This document shows positions 54,872 through 63,478 of a DNA stretch of 64,000 nucleotides, one piece after another (within the stretch, counting starts at the first letter, position 1; each line of letters starts with the position of its first letter). The stretch comes from a bacterium (GTDB taxonomy: Bacteria; ARS69): the NCBI GenBank assembly GCA_025774805.1, contig JALGZR010000052.1, positions 19,985 to 83,984 of the forward strand. The letters run 5' to 3'. The notes beneath the pieces were generated by a model. The model was not told where the DNA came from. It did not search any database and saw nothing but the letters and a program-made list of their open reading frames with translations. The position numbers and the translations under genes are program-made.

Positions 54872-55689
54872 TGTACGGGCGGACTCTTTTTCGAGTCCGG
54901 GCTCGGATTCGGGCGCCTCGCCGGCTCGGAGGGAATCGGTGCACGTTCCGACGACTCGGGCGGAGCCGACGTGCGTTCCGGCGGTTCGGGCGGAGCCGGC
55001 GTGCGTTCCGGCGGCTCGTCCCCCGGTTGCTCGCGCTCGCCGCCGCGGCGCTACTCGCGAACGGCGCTTCACCGATCGGCGCCGAGGAGGGCGTCCCCCG
55101 GGTGGACCGGGTCATCCCCCTCCGCGACGGAACCCTCCTGATCTGCTCGCTCGTCACCTCGGACCTTCCCGGAGAACGGATCACGTCGTCTCTGGAGAGC
55201 GGCCTTCCCTCCGCCGTCGAGATGGCGCTCGACGTGCTGGACGGGCGGGATCGGGTGGTCGCCGGGAATCGGATCTCCTTTCGCATCGCCTTCGATCTCT
55301 GGGAGGAGATCTTCCTCGTCGAAGGCGTGGGGGACGTGCGCAACTTCGCCGATCTGGATTCGCTCGCGGGCTTCTTCGACGTTCTTCCCCGCCTGCCGGT
55401 CACGCCGATCGCGGGTCTCGAGCCGGGAGCACGCCATCGCGTTCGCGTGGGGCTCGAGCTCCACCCGCTGGCTCCGAGGGAGTCGCGGCGCCTCGGGGCC
55501 TGGGTCGCGGGGGGAGAGAACCGAGAACGGGAGGAAGTTCCCGGATCCGACACGCGAGAGGTGTCGGTGAGCCTCGGAGAGGTCATCCGGTTCTTCTATC
55601 GCGGCGGCGAGCGGACGGAGTCGGGAGCGGAGAGAGAGCGGTTCTCGGCCTGGTTCATTCCCGAGGAGCTGGACGATGCGACGGATTAG
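54871..55689 (+). CDS. DUF4390-like exported protein
   Basis: A 272-residue protein. The unusually long N-terminus is Arg-rich and holds three 10-residue repeats (RAFRRFGRSR-like), ahead of the signal helix LLALAAAALLANGASPIGA. The mature portion (LRDGTLLICSLVTSDLPGE, LESGLPSAVEMALDVL, FADLDSLAGFFDVL) resembles DUF4390, a family often encoded just before ntrY-type kinases, which is the arrangement here. It overlaps the kinase start by 14 bases. A start after the repeats would give a more normal signal peptide but lacks a candidate codon. Confidence 0.7.
   Translation: MYGRTLFRVRARIRAPRRLGGNRCTFRRLGRSRRAFRRFGRSRRAFRRLVPRLLALAAAALLANGASPIGAEEGVPRVDRVIPLRDGTLLICSLVTSDLPGERITSSLESGLPSAVEMALDVLDGRDRVVAGNRISFRIAFDLWEEIFLVEGVGDVRNFADLDSLAGFFDVLPRLPVTPIAGLEPGARHRVRVGLELHPLAPRESRRLGAWVAGGENREREEVPGSDTREVSVSLGEVIRFFYRGGERTESGAERERFSAWFIPEELDDATD
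54941..55020 (+). repeat. 30-bp in-frame tandem repeat (2.7 copies)
   Basis: Units 54941-54970, 54971-55000 and 55001-55020 (partial) share the GCGTTCCGGCGG...GGGCGGAGCCG pattern and encode 10-residue Arg-rich repeats. Confidence 0.75.
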
Positions 55690-57363
55690 GACCCGGCTGG
55701 TGGTCGCGTTCGTCGTGGTGGCGCTGCTGCCGGCGGCCCCTCTCACGGTTCTGGTCTGGAACCTGTTCGAGGAGACGTTCTCGCCCTCTTTCGAGCGGGA
55801 CATCACGGCGGCGCTCGACGCCGCGCTGGAGGAATCGCGCGTTCGGTTTCGCGCGGAGAAGCAACGCTTCGAGACGGATCTGACGGAGAGATGGATTCCG
55901 GAGATCGCGGCCGGTCGGCTGCCGGCGATACCGGGAGGGCTTTCGGTCCCGGTAGGAGATCCGGAGGCGGGCCCGCTCCGGGGAACGGACGGCGCGGGGA
56001 GAGTCCCGGCCGCCGTGGAACAGTGGGCGCGGTCGCACGCCGGGGAGGCGCGCGCGGCGGTCGTCGGTCCGGAGAGGGTGGAAGAGCACCTGGTCGCGCT
56101 GGTGGATCGCATCGGCAGCGGAGGAGAGGAGATCGTCCTCCTCGCGCGGCCTCTTCCCGCGGGCATGGTGGTCTTCCCGCGGGCATGGTGGCGAGGGCGG
56201 ATCGGATCAAGGAGACGGTGCCGCTCTTCCGCCGCTACCGGGAGGAGCGCACGCGCCGGCTCGTGTCCTACGTGGCGCCCTTCCTTCTCGGCTACGTCGT
56301 TCTCCTGCTCGTGGCGATCGTGGTGGGAGCCCGCCTCGCGGGACGCATCGCCCGTCCGGTCGAGGCTCTCGCGGCAGGCGCGCGCCGCGTCGCGACGGGC
56401 GACCTCGACACGCGGGTGAGAGCGGAGGCTCCAGGGGAGGTCGGCGATCTCGTGGAGGAGTTCAACGGAATGGTGGCGGAGCTCTCGACCCAGCGGGCGG
56501 AGCTCGCGCGGCTCGAGCGCGTCGCCGCCTGGCGCGATCTCGCGCGCAGCCTCGCCCACGAGATCAAGAATCCGCTCACTCCGATCCAGCTCGCCGTGCA
56601 GCAACTCGCCGATCGCTTCCCGGCGAAGCGTGAGGAAGGGCGGCCGGCCGACGATACGGCGACCGCAGGCGACGCGCCCGAGGGTGCGGGACCGGCAGTC
56701 GGGGCACCGGCAGGAGGGCGGCCGCACGACGACGCCGCGCTGGACGAATACAGCGTTCTCCTCCGGGAGTGTCTCGAGATCGTGAACGAGGAGGTCGAAT
56801 CGCTCCGCCGCCTCGTGCGGGAGTTCTCCGAGTTCGCGCGGCTTCCGGAGCCCCGACCCCGCTCGGGCGATCTCGCGCCCCTCCTCCGGGAGCTCGTCCG
56901 TCTTTACGGCGAGGAGAGAGTCGCGTGGGACGGGCCGGCGGAAGGGGTCGCGGCCCGCTTCGACGAGTCCGAGCTCAGGCGCGCCCTGATCAACCTCGTC
57001 GACAACGGTCTCGCCGCCTGCCGGGAGGCCGGGCGCCCCGAGCGGGTGGAGCTGGGCACCTCGATCGGGGACGGGGCGACGATCCTCACGGTACGGGACG
57101 AGGGGTGCGGCATCTCCCGGGAAAACCGGGAGCGCGTGTTCGAGCCGAACTTCTCCACGAAGTCGGAGGGCATGGGGCTCGGCCTCGCGATCGTGGAGGG
57201 GATCGTTCGCGGTCACGGCGGAACGATCCGGGTCGAAAGCGTTCCCGAGGTCGGAACGACGTTCACGGTCCGGTTGCCGGACGGGCCGCCGGGGGGGCCG
57301 TCCGGAGACGTTTCGGCCGCCCCTCCCGTTCCGGGAGTGGCGGAGGGAGTGGAAGAGCGATGA
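55676..57363 (+). pseudogene. NtrY-like sensor histidine kinase, frameshifted by a 20-bp duplication
   Basis: The kinase starts at 55676 inside the preceding gene (TM1 LVVAFVVVALLPAAPLTVLVW, periplasmic region). The frame is lost where 56152-56171 is repeated exactly at 56172-56191. Deleting one copy joins LPAGMVARADRIKETVPLF seamlessly and gives 555 residues: TM2 (FLLGYVVLLLVAIVVG), HAMP (ARRVATGDLDTRV), the phospho-acceptor in SLAHEIKNPLTPIQ and the ATPase boxes NLVDNGLAA, DEGCGIS and GMGLGLAIVEGIV. As written, the first 55676-56419 frame would make a truncated membrane protein without the catalytic part. Its stop overlaps the regulator (ATGA). Confidence 0.85.
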
Positions 57364-58880
57364 AGAGGCGAATCCTCGTCGTCGACGACGAGAAGAACAT
57401 CCGTCGAACGCTGGGAATGGTCCTTCGCTCCGAGGGGTTCGAGGTGAACGAGGCGGCGAGTGGAGAGGAGGGGCTCCGCGTGCTCGCGGAAACCGGGGCG
57501 GACCTCGTTCTCCTCGACGTCAACCTTCCGGGGATCGACGGGCTGGAGATGCTGCGCCGGATCAAGCGAAACGACCCCGATCGAATGGTCGTGATGATCT
57601 CGGGGGAGGGCACCGTCGCGGTCGCGCTGGAGGCGACGCGGGAGGGTGCCTTCGACTTCCTCGAGAAGCCGCTCACGAAAGAGCGGGTGCTCGTCGCGGT
57701 GCGCAACGCGCTCGATCTGGACACGATGGGCCGTGAGTTCCGCGAGCTGAAGGCGCGCGAGACGGACCGGCACACGATGATCGGCGAGTCCGAGCCGATC
57801 CGGAAGGTCCGCGAGGAGATCGCCCGCGCCGGTCCGAGCACGGCGCGCGTCCTCATCCTCGGGGCCAGTGGGACGGGCAAGGAGCTCATCGCGCGCGCGA
57901 TCCACGAGGCGAGCGACCGCGCCGCCGGACCGTTCGTGAAGGTGAACTGCGCCGCCATTCCCGAGGAGCTCATCGAGAGCGAGCTCTTCGGCGCGACGAA
58001 GGGGGCCTACACCGGCGCCGATGCCTCCCGCGACGGGAAGTTTCTGCAGGCCGACGGGGGAACGCTGTTCCTCGACGAGATCGGGGACATGAGCCTCAAA
58101 GCGCAGGCGAAGGTGCTGCGCTCGCTCCAGGAGGGTGAGATCGAGCGCGTCGGGGGATCGGGGACGATTCGCGTGGACGTGCGCGTGCTCGCGGCGACGA
58201 ACAAGGACCTGGCGGTCGAGGTGGGGGAGGGACGGTTCCGGGAGGATCTCTACTTCCGATTGAACGTCGTCCCGATCGTGGCGCCGGCGCTGCGCGATCG
58301 TCGCGACGACATCCCTCGGCTCGCCCATCACTTCCTGGAACGCTTCCTGCGGGAGAACAACCGCCCGCCGCTGACTTTCTCCGCCGAGGCGATTCGCGCG
58401 CTGAGCGGATCGGCGTGGCCGGGAAACGTCCGCGAGCTCGAGAACGCCGTGGAGCGCCTCGCGATCATGGCGCGCGGTACCGAGATCGGTCTCGGGGATC
58501 TCGCGCGGGCGGGCCTCGGCACCGACGCGCGTCCGGCGGAGGGCGCGGGGACTCCCCCAGCTAGCGAGGGAGGACCCGGAGAGTTCCGGCAGCGGGAGGG
58601 CGCGCCGGCCGTCCCCGGTCGGTCGGCCCCTTCGCCGGCCCGTCCGCCGGCCGGCGGCATTCCCGCCGTCTCTCCGGAGGAGATCCAGCGGGTGGGGGGG
58701 CTCGTGGAGGCGCGCCGGCGCTTCGAGACCGCGTGCATCCGGGAGGCGCTGACCGCCGCGGCGGGCAACGTGTCGGCGGCCGCGCGCCTTCTCGGGATCG
58801 ACCGCACGAATCTGCACAAGAAGATCCAGAGCTACGGGATCGAAACCACCGACCCCCCCGAGCCAGGAGTCCGATCATGA
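57360..58880 (+). CDS. NtrX/NtrC-type sigma54-dependent response regulator
   Basis: A 506-residue regulator: receiver at 1-120 with VVDDE and the phospho-acceptor in LLDVNLPGIDG; AAA+ domain about 140-380 with Walker A GASGTGKE, sigma54-contact loop GAYTGA (Tyr for the usual Phe), Walker B GGTLFLDEIGDM and the arginine-finger region; a Pro/Gly-rich linker; and a Fis-type helix-turn-helix at the end (AGNVSAAARLLGIDRTNLHKKI). It would activate sigma54 promoters on phosphorylation by the kinase upstream. Direct overlaps link it to the kinase and to the following outer-membrane protein. Confidence 0.92.
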   Translation: MKRRILVVDDEKNIRRTLGMVLRSEGFEVNEAASGEEGLRVLAETGADLVLLDVNLPGIDGLEMLRRIKRNDPDRMVVMISGEGTVAVALEATREGAFDFLEKPLTKERVLVAVRNALDLDTMGREFRELKARETDRHTMIGESEPIRKVREEIARAGPSTARVLILGASGTGKELIARAIHEASDRAAGPFVKVNCAAIPEELIESELFGATKGAYTGADASRDGKFLQADGGTLFLDEIGDMSLKAQAKVLRSLQEGEIERVGGSGTIRVDVRVLAATNKDLAVEVGEGRFREDLYFRLNVVPIVAPALRDRRDDIPRLAHHFLERFLRENNRPPLTFSAEAIRALSGSAWPGNVRELENAVERLAIMARGTEIGLGDLARAGLGTDARPAEGAGTPPASEGGPGEFRQREGAPAVPGRSAPSPARPPAGGIPAVSPEEIQRVGGLVEARRRFETACIREALTAAAGNVSAAARLLGIDRTNLHKKIQSYGIETTDPPEPGVRS

Positions 58881-59536
58881 CCTTTCCCGCAACCCGCTCC
58901 GACTCCCGATCGGCTCCCGCCGGGTGGAGCCGCATCGCCCCGTTCGTCACCGTCGCGGCGGCGCTGCTCATCCCGACCTCGGCCGGGGCCGACACGCAGG
59001 GCCTCCATGTCGGTCTTCTCCTCCATGCCAACCACCTCGACTCCGCCGACGAGACGACGGTGGCTCCGGTCCTGGTGGACGAGAGGGGGGGAGGGGCCCG
59101 TCTGTTCTTCGGCTACGGTTTCGACCCCTCGTTCTCGCTCCGGCTGAGCGTGACCGCATCCCGTCACGATACGTCCCGGAACGACATCGACTTCGAGTTC
59201 TCGTCCGGCACGCTCGAGGGGGTCTACCTCTTCCGGAACCCGGACGCGTTCCGCCCCTACCTGTACGGCGGCGTCGGCGGAATGCTGGCGCGCGCGACGG
59301 AGGGAGCCCTCGATTTCGAGACCCGGGGCCCCGGCGTCGTCTTCGGCGGAGGGCTCCTCTACTTCCCTACCCCCGACTTCGCCGTCGATTTCCACGCGCG
59401 GGCCGACTTCATCAACTGGGAGGAGGAGGAGAACGCCGTTTTGGAGGTCGCCGGAGGAACGACGACCGTCGAGCGCCCCATCGAGAGGGAGGGAACCGGC
59501 GTGCAGCTCGGTTTCGGAATCAGCGGGTGGTTCTAG
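58877..59536 (+). CDS. Small outer-membrane beta-barrel protein
   Basis: A 219-residue exported protein (signal around VTVAAALLIPTSAGA) predicted to be an eight-strand barrel of the OmpW/OmpA-like outer-membrane family: GGGARLFFGYGFDPSFSLRLS, FRPYLYGGVGGMLARA, FGGGLLYFPTPDFAVDFHAR and terminal GVQLGFGISGWF with aromatic end. ATGA overlap with the regulator stop. Cargo unknown. Confidence 0.75.
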   Translation: MTFPATRSDSRSAPAGWSRIAPFVTVAAALLIPTSAGADTQGLHVGLLLHANHLDSADETTVAPVLVDERGGGARLFFGYGFDPSFSLRLSVTASRHDTSRNDIDFEFSSGTLEGVYLFRNPDAFRPYLYGGVGGMLARATEGALDFETRGPGVVFGGGLLYFPTPDFAVDFHARADFINWEEEENAVLEVAGGTTTVERPIEREGTGVQLGFGISGWF

Positions 59537-59540
59537 TCGA

Positions 59541-60962
59541 GTGCTCTTCAACTCGCTTACGTTTCTGATCTTCTTCGTCGTCGTGATGGCGGCGCACCGG
59601 GCTCCCCTCTCCTGGACGACGAAGAAGCTCAACCTGCTGCTGGCGAGCTACCTGTTCTACGCCGCCTGGAATCCACCTTTCGTCCTCCTGATCTTCCTCT
59701 CCACCGGCGTCGACTGGGTGGTGGCGCGACGGCTGGCGCGGGTCGGCGATCTCCGCGCCCGCCGGGGTCTTCTTGGCCTCAGTCTCGCGGTCAACCTCGG
59801 AATGCTCGGCTTCTTCAAGTACGGCTCGTTCCTGCTCGAGAACTTCGTCGCTCTTCTGGCCGCCTTCGGAGTCTCCTACCGGCCGGCCGCGCCCGACATC
59901 GTCCTGCCGGTGGGAATCTCCTTCTACACGTTCCAGACGCTCTCCTACACGATCGACGTCTACCGGGGCGTTCAGCGCCCGCGCTACTCACTCCTCGACT
60001 TCGCGCTGTACGTGAGTTTCTTCCCGCAGCTCGTGGCGGGGCCGATCGTGCGATCCGGCGATTTTCTGCCGCAGTGTGCAAAGGACCGGCGACCCGGGGC
60101 GGATGACCTGGGTTGGGGTCTGGCCCTTCTCACGCTCGGGCTCTTCCAGAAGACGGTCCTCGCCGACGGTCTTCTCGCGCTGGTCTCGGACCAGGTCTTC
60201 CGCGCCTGGGAAACGGTCGGGGTCCGCGACGCCTGGACGGGAACGCTCGCGTTCTCGTGCCAGATCTTCTTCGATTTCGCCGGGTACTCGACGTGTGCCG
60301 TCGGCATCGGGAGGTGTCTGGGGTTTCGCATTCCGGAGAACTTCCGCGGTCCGTACGGCGCGATCGGATTCTCGGACTTCTGGCGCCGGTGGCACGTGTC
60401 GCTCTCGTCCTGGCTGCGCGACTACCTGTACATCTCGCTGGGCGGGAGTCGCCGCGGCAGGGTGCGCACCTATGCGAACCTGATGACGACGATGCTTCTG
60501 GGAGGGCTCTGGCACGGAGCGTCGTGGCGGTTCGTCGCGTGGGGCGGCTTCCACGGGCTACTCCTGATCGCGGAGCGCGGGCTGCGGCGGGTCTTCGGGG
60601 GCTCCTGGGCTCTTCATTGGCCGGCGCTTCGCCCCGTCGGGGCGGTGGTGACGTTTCTCCTCGTGACCATCGCCTGGGTGCCGTTTCGGGCGGACTCCTT
60701 CGCCGCGACCTTCCGCCTTCTGCGGGTGATGCTCGGGACGACGGTCGGCGGCGAGACCGTTCTCGGAGGCCAGTACGTTCTCATGGTCGCGGTGACGGCC
60801 GCACTTCTCGTGATCGTTCACGCGACGACGCGCGACGTTCCGCTGGGCCGGACCGTGGCGCGACTTCCATGGTGGGCACGGGGGATCGCCCTGGGCCTGT
60901 TGCTGTTCGGAATCCTTCTCGCTCCGGGGGAGCGCAGTGCGTTCATCTACTTCCAGTTCTGA
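59541..60962 (+). CDS. MBOAT family O-acyltransferase (AlgI/DltB-like)
   Basis: A 473-residue polytopic enzyme with about eleven helices. GTG 59541 follows the upstream stop by four bases. Family landmarks: YLFYAAWNPPFVLLI, PVGISFYTFQTLSYTIDVYRG, FPQLVAGPIVR, FWRRWHVSLSSWLRDYLYI and the catalytic His in LLGGLWHGASW. It should pass acyl (often acetyl) groups across the membrane to a polysaccharide or lipid. The next gene encodes an SGNH-like protein, the usual partner in AlgI-AlgX/J and DltB-DltD systems. Confidence 0.9.
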   Translation: MLFNSLTFLIFFVVVMAAHRAPLSWTTKKLNLLLASYLFYAAWNPPFVLLIFLSTGVDWVVARRLARVGDLRARRGLLGLSLAVNLGMLGFFKYGSFLLENFVALLAAFGVSYRPAAPDIVLPVGISFYTFQTLSYTIDVYRGVQRPRYSLLDFALYVSFFPQLVAGPIVRSGDFLPQCAKDRRPGADDLGWGLALLTLGLFQKTVLADGLLALVSDQVFRAWETVGVRDAWTGTLAFSCQIFFDFAGYSTCAVGIGRCLGFRIPENFRGPYGAIGFSDFWRRWHVSLSSWLRDYLYISLGGSRRGRVRTYANLMTTMLLGGLWHGASWRFVAWGGFHGLLLIAERGLRRVFGGSWALHWPALRPVGAVVTFLLVTIAWVPFRADSFAATFRLLRVMLGTTVGGETVLGGQYVLMVAVTAALLVIVHATTRDVPLGRTVARLPWWARGIALGLLLFGILLAPGERSAFIYFQF

Positions 60963-61941
60963 TCGCCCAACCAACTCGTGGGGGCGCACTGGGGTGCTCG
61001 CGCTCGCACTGCCGGCGCTTCTCGCGGCGGGCACCGAGGCCGTCTTGCGCGCGAGGGGCTACGCTCCGGAGCCCATGGAGGAAGGGCGCCTGTGGGCGCT
61101 GGCCCGTGAGGCGGTTCGGCCGCACGATCCGGGCGAGGTGGTGGTCCTCGGCTCCTCGCGAATCCAGTGCGGGCTGCAGCTCGACGCCTGGAGCGAGGTG
61201 ACGGGAAGGAAGCCGGTTCAGCTCGCGATCTACGGCTCCAGTCCGGTACCCGTCCTCGAGGATCTCGCGACGGACGAGAGCTTCACGGGGACCGCGATCG
61301 TCGAGGTGACCGCCCCGATCTTCTTCTCGCAGAGCTCCCGTCGGCTGGAGAGGCCGCGCCGCTGGATCGCTCAGTGGCGCGAGATGCGGCAATCGCTCTT
61401 CGGTTTCGCGGAGCGTCGGCTGGAGCTTGCGTTCGAAGAGCGGGCGGTCTTCCTCGGGCGGGCGTTCGACCTCCCGAACCTCGCCGCCGCCCTCGCCGAA
61501 GGGCGCTGGCCCGTCGTCAGCCACCGGTTTCGTGGGGATCGAAACCGTACCGTGATCCCGGATCACATCACCGAGGCCTCCGACCTGGCGGCATTCGAAC
61601 CCGGCGGCGGGGGCGATGGCGCCGATCGCGCGCCTCCCGACGCCGGTCCGGTCATCGAGCGGGTGACGGCGGCCGTGGAGCGCCTAGAGAAGCGGGGAGG
61701 GAGAGCCGTTTTGGTGGCGCTCCCGGCGCGCGGGTCGGTCGCGCTGGAAGAGCGGCGCCTCACGCCCCGATCCCGCTACTGGGACGTTCTCGTGAGTGCT
61801 CTCGACGTGCCCGCCATTCACTGGGAGGACGAGCCGGAGCTTCGCGAGCTTCGCCCGGCGGACTCCATGCACCTGCCCGGTGAGCAGGCCGAGCTCTGGA
61901 CCCGGTCCGTCGCCCGGATGGTGCGCGACCTCGGGTCGTAG
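60937..61941 (+). CDS. SGNH hydrolase-like partner of the MBOAT protein
   Basis: A 334-residue protein. GTG 60937 overlaps the MBOAT gene by 26 bases. One N-terminal helix (GVLALALPALLAAGTEAVL) anchors a periplasmic domain with VVLGSSRIQCGLQLDAW, the GSS block-I-like motif, and a late DSMHLPGEQ resembling the Asp-x-x-His block V. It probably completes acyl transfer to the acceptor, as DltD/AlgX-type proteins do. Sequence identity to known members appears low. Confidence 0.65.
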   Translation: MRSSTSSSDRPTNSWGRTGVLALALPALLAAGTEAVLRARGYAPEPMEEGRLWALAREAVRPHDPGEVVVLGSSRIQCGLQLDAWSEVTGRKPVQLAIYGSSPVPVLEDLATDESFTGTAIVEVTAPIFFSQSSRRLERPRRWIAQWREMRQSLFGFAERRLELAFEERAVFLGRAFDLPNLAAALAEGRWPVVSHRFRGDRNRTVIPDHITEASDLAAFEPGGGGDGADRAPPDAGPVIERVTAAVERLEKRGGRAVLVALPARGSVALEERRLTPRSRYWDVLVSALDVPAIHWEDEPELRELRPADSMHLPGEQAELWTRSVARMVRDLGS

Positions 61942-62008
61942 AGCGACCCGATTCCGGGTAGACTGACGCGGGCGGCGACCGGCCGCTCGATTTCATCGGG
62001 AGCCCTCC

Positions 62009-62722
62009 ATGACCGAGCCGAAGTTCGTTCCCTACCGCCGCGAGCGCCTGAACGACGGTGACATGAAGGCGCGCGCCGCGTTCTTTCACGGCCTCATGAA
62101 CGCGCGGCGCAGCGTCCGGCACTTCTCTCCCGATCCGGTTCCCCGCGAGCTGATCGAGCAGGCAATCCGCACGGCCTCGACGGCACCATCGGGCGCGCAC
62201 CGGCAGCCGTGGAGATTCGTGGCGATCTCCAATCCGGAGGTCAAGCGGCGGATCCGAATCGCCGCCGAGCGAGAGGAGAGGATCTCCTACGAAGAAGGAC
62301 GGATGCCTCCGGAGTGGATCGAGGCCTTGGCGCCCCTCGGGACGAGCTGGCAGAAGCCGTATCTCGAGATCGTTCCCTGGATCGTCGTCGTGTTCGAGGA
62401 GGTTCACGGAGTGCGCGACCACGGACCGGTGCGCAAGAACTACTACGTGAAGGAGAGCGTCGGCATCGCCTGCGGGATGTTCATCGCGGCACTCCACCAC
62501 ATGGGGCTCTCCACTCTTCCGCACACTCCCAGTCCGATGGGCTTTCTCCGCGACATCCTCGGCCGCCCCAAGAACGAGCGCCCCTACATTCTGTTTCCCG
62601 TCGGCCATCCGGCGCCGGACGCTCAGGTTCCGGATCTGCGCCGCAAGTCACTCGCCGAGGTGGCGCTGTTCGATCCGGAAGTAGCGGATGCGAGCACGAG
62701 CGCTCCGGACGAGCCCGGTTGA
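62009..62722 (+). CDS. Nitroreductase family flavoprotein
   Basis: A 237-residue FMN enzyme: MNARRSVRHFSPDPVPRELI, TASTAPSGAHRQPWRFVAIS and GLSTLPHTPSPMGFLRDIL are the FMN-binding blocks. KNYYVKESVGIACGMFIAALHHMG forms the dimer helix. The length and central KNYY segment resemble the BluB/iodotyrosine-deiodinase-like branch more than NfsB, but the substrate cannot be assigned. It stands alone after the MBOAT pair. Confidence 0.85.
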   Translation: MTEPKFVPYRRERLNDGDMKARAAFFHGLMNARRSVRHFSPDPVPRELIEQAIRTASTAPSGAHRQPWRFVAISNPEVKRRIRIAAEREERISYEEGRMPPEWIEALAPLGTSWQKPYLEIVPWIVVVFEEVHGVRDHGPVRKNYYVKESVGIACGMFIAALHHMGLSTLPHTPSPMGFLRDILGRPKNERPYILFPVGHPAPDAQVPDLRRKSLAEVALFDPEVADASTSAPDEPG

Positions 62723-62794
62723 GGAACCCTGGACGGGAGATCGGGTTGCCCCGCATTCGTCTCTGCCCGAGCCTTCGCGGACTGCGGTCGCCCG

Positions 62795-63478
62795 TTACCG
62801 GTAGCGCCCCTTGGCTCGCCCCCAGCTCTCGGACTCGGCCGCGGTGGGCCCACAATCGTAATATTCGCAGGGAATCGGCGGAACGATTCCCGGACAACCG
62901 TCGATGGGATTGACGTACTCGCAGTGCCCATCCGGAAAGCAGCACGGCTCGGGCCAGTCGGGGATGCCGCACAGGTTCGTGGCTCCCTTGCCGCAGTACT
63001 CCCCCCCGAAGAGGAGCCCTTGCCAGGTGATCTCCGACGAGACACCCTGACAGTTCGTCGTGGCTTGAATGCCGCTCGCCGAGGGTCCGATGCAGAGGCT
63101 CCCCGGCTGCGTCAGGAGCACGAGAATCTCTCCCGCCAGCACGGGCCCGCAGGGGCATCCGTCGACCTCGAGTCGCAGGTCCGTCGGGCCGCCCGTGTTG
63201 ATGAATCCGTTTCTCGGCATGAACGAGAGAACGGTGTTCGCCGGGTGGGTCGACACGAGGTCGAACTCCGCCGTCGACACGCCGGCCGGATCCCCCCAGT
63301 GGCAGCACTCGAGCCACAGTTTGAACGTGGAGAGGCCGGGAACGAAGGGGATCTCGTACGCACCGGAACTGTCGGTGATGATCCATCCGTGCTGAGCCCG
63401 GGAGCCGGGGACGGCCACGAGGAGAGCAGCCGCGGGGACGACGAAGGACATCCAGAGCTTGTGCGGTCCGCCCGGCAT
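62795..63478 (-). CDS. Secreted Cys-rich protein of unknown function
   Basis: A 227-residue exported protein. Signal peptide about 1-28 (FVVPAAALLVAVPGSRAQ). The mature region starts with an Ig-like stretch (GWIITDSSGAYEIPFVPGLSTF) and later has clustered cysteines (CCHWG, CPCGPV, CCFPDG, CEYYDCG), consistent with several disulphides. The SDSTG/NTGG and PDGHCEYVNPIDGCPG segments suggest a calcium-binding or thrombospondin-like style, unproven. No sorting tail is evident. Confidence 0.65.
   Translation of the reverse strand: MPGGPHKLWMSFVVPAAALLVAVPGSRAQHGWIITDSSGAYEIPFVPGLSTFKLWLECCHWGDPAGVSTAEFDLVSTHPANTVLSFMPRNGFINTGGPTDLRLEVDGCPCGPVLAGEILVLLTQPGSLCIGPSASGIQATTNCQGVSSEITWQGLLFGGEYCGKGATNLCGIPDWPEPCCFPDGHCEYVNPIDGCPGIVPPIPCEYYDCGPTAAESESWGRAKGRYR

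Noticed and set aside
62740..62765. Another copy of the 3'-end motif (CCCCGCATTCGTCTCTGCC)
   Set aside because: No TAG at the start, insertion in the core and weak tail match.
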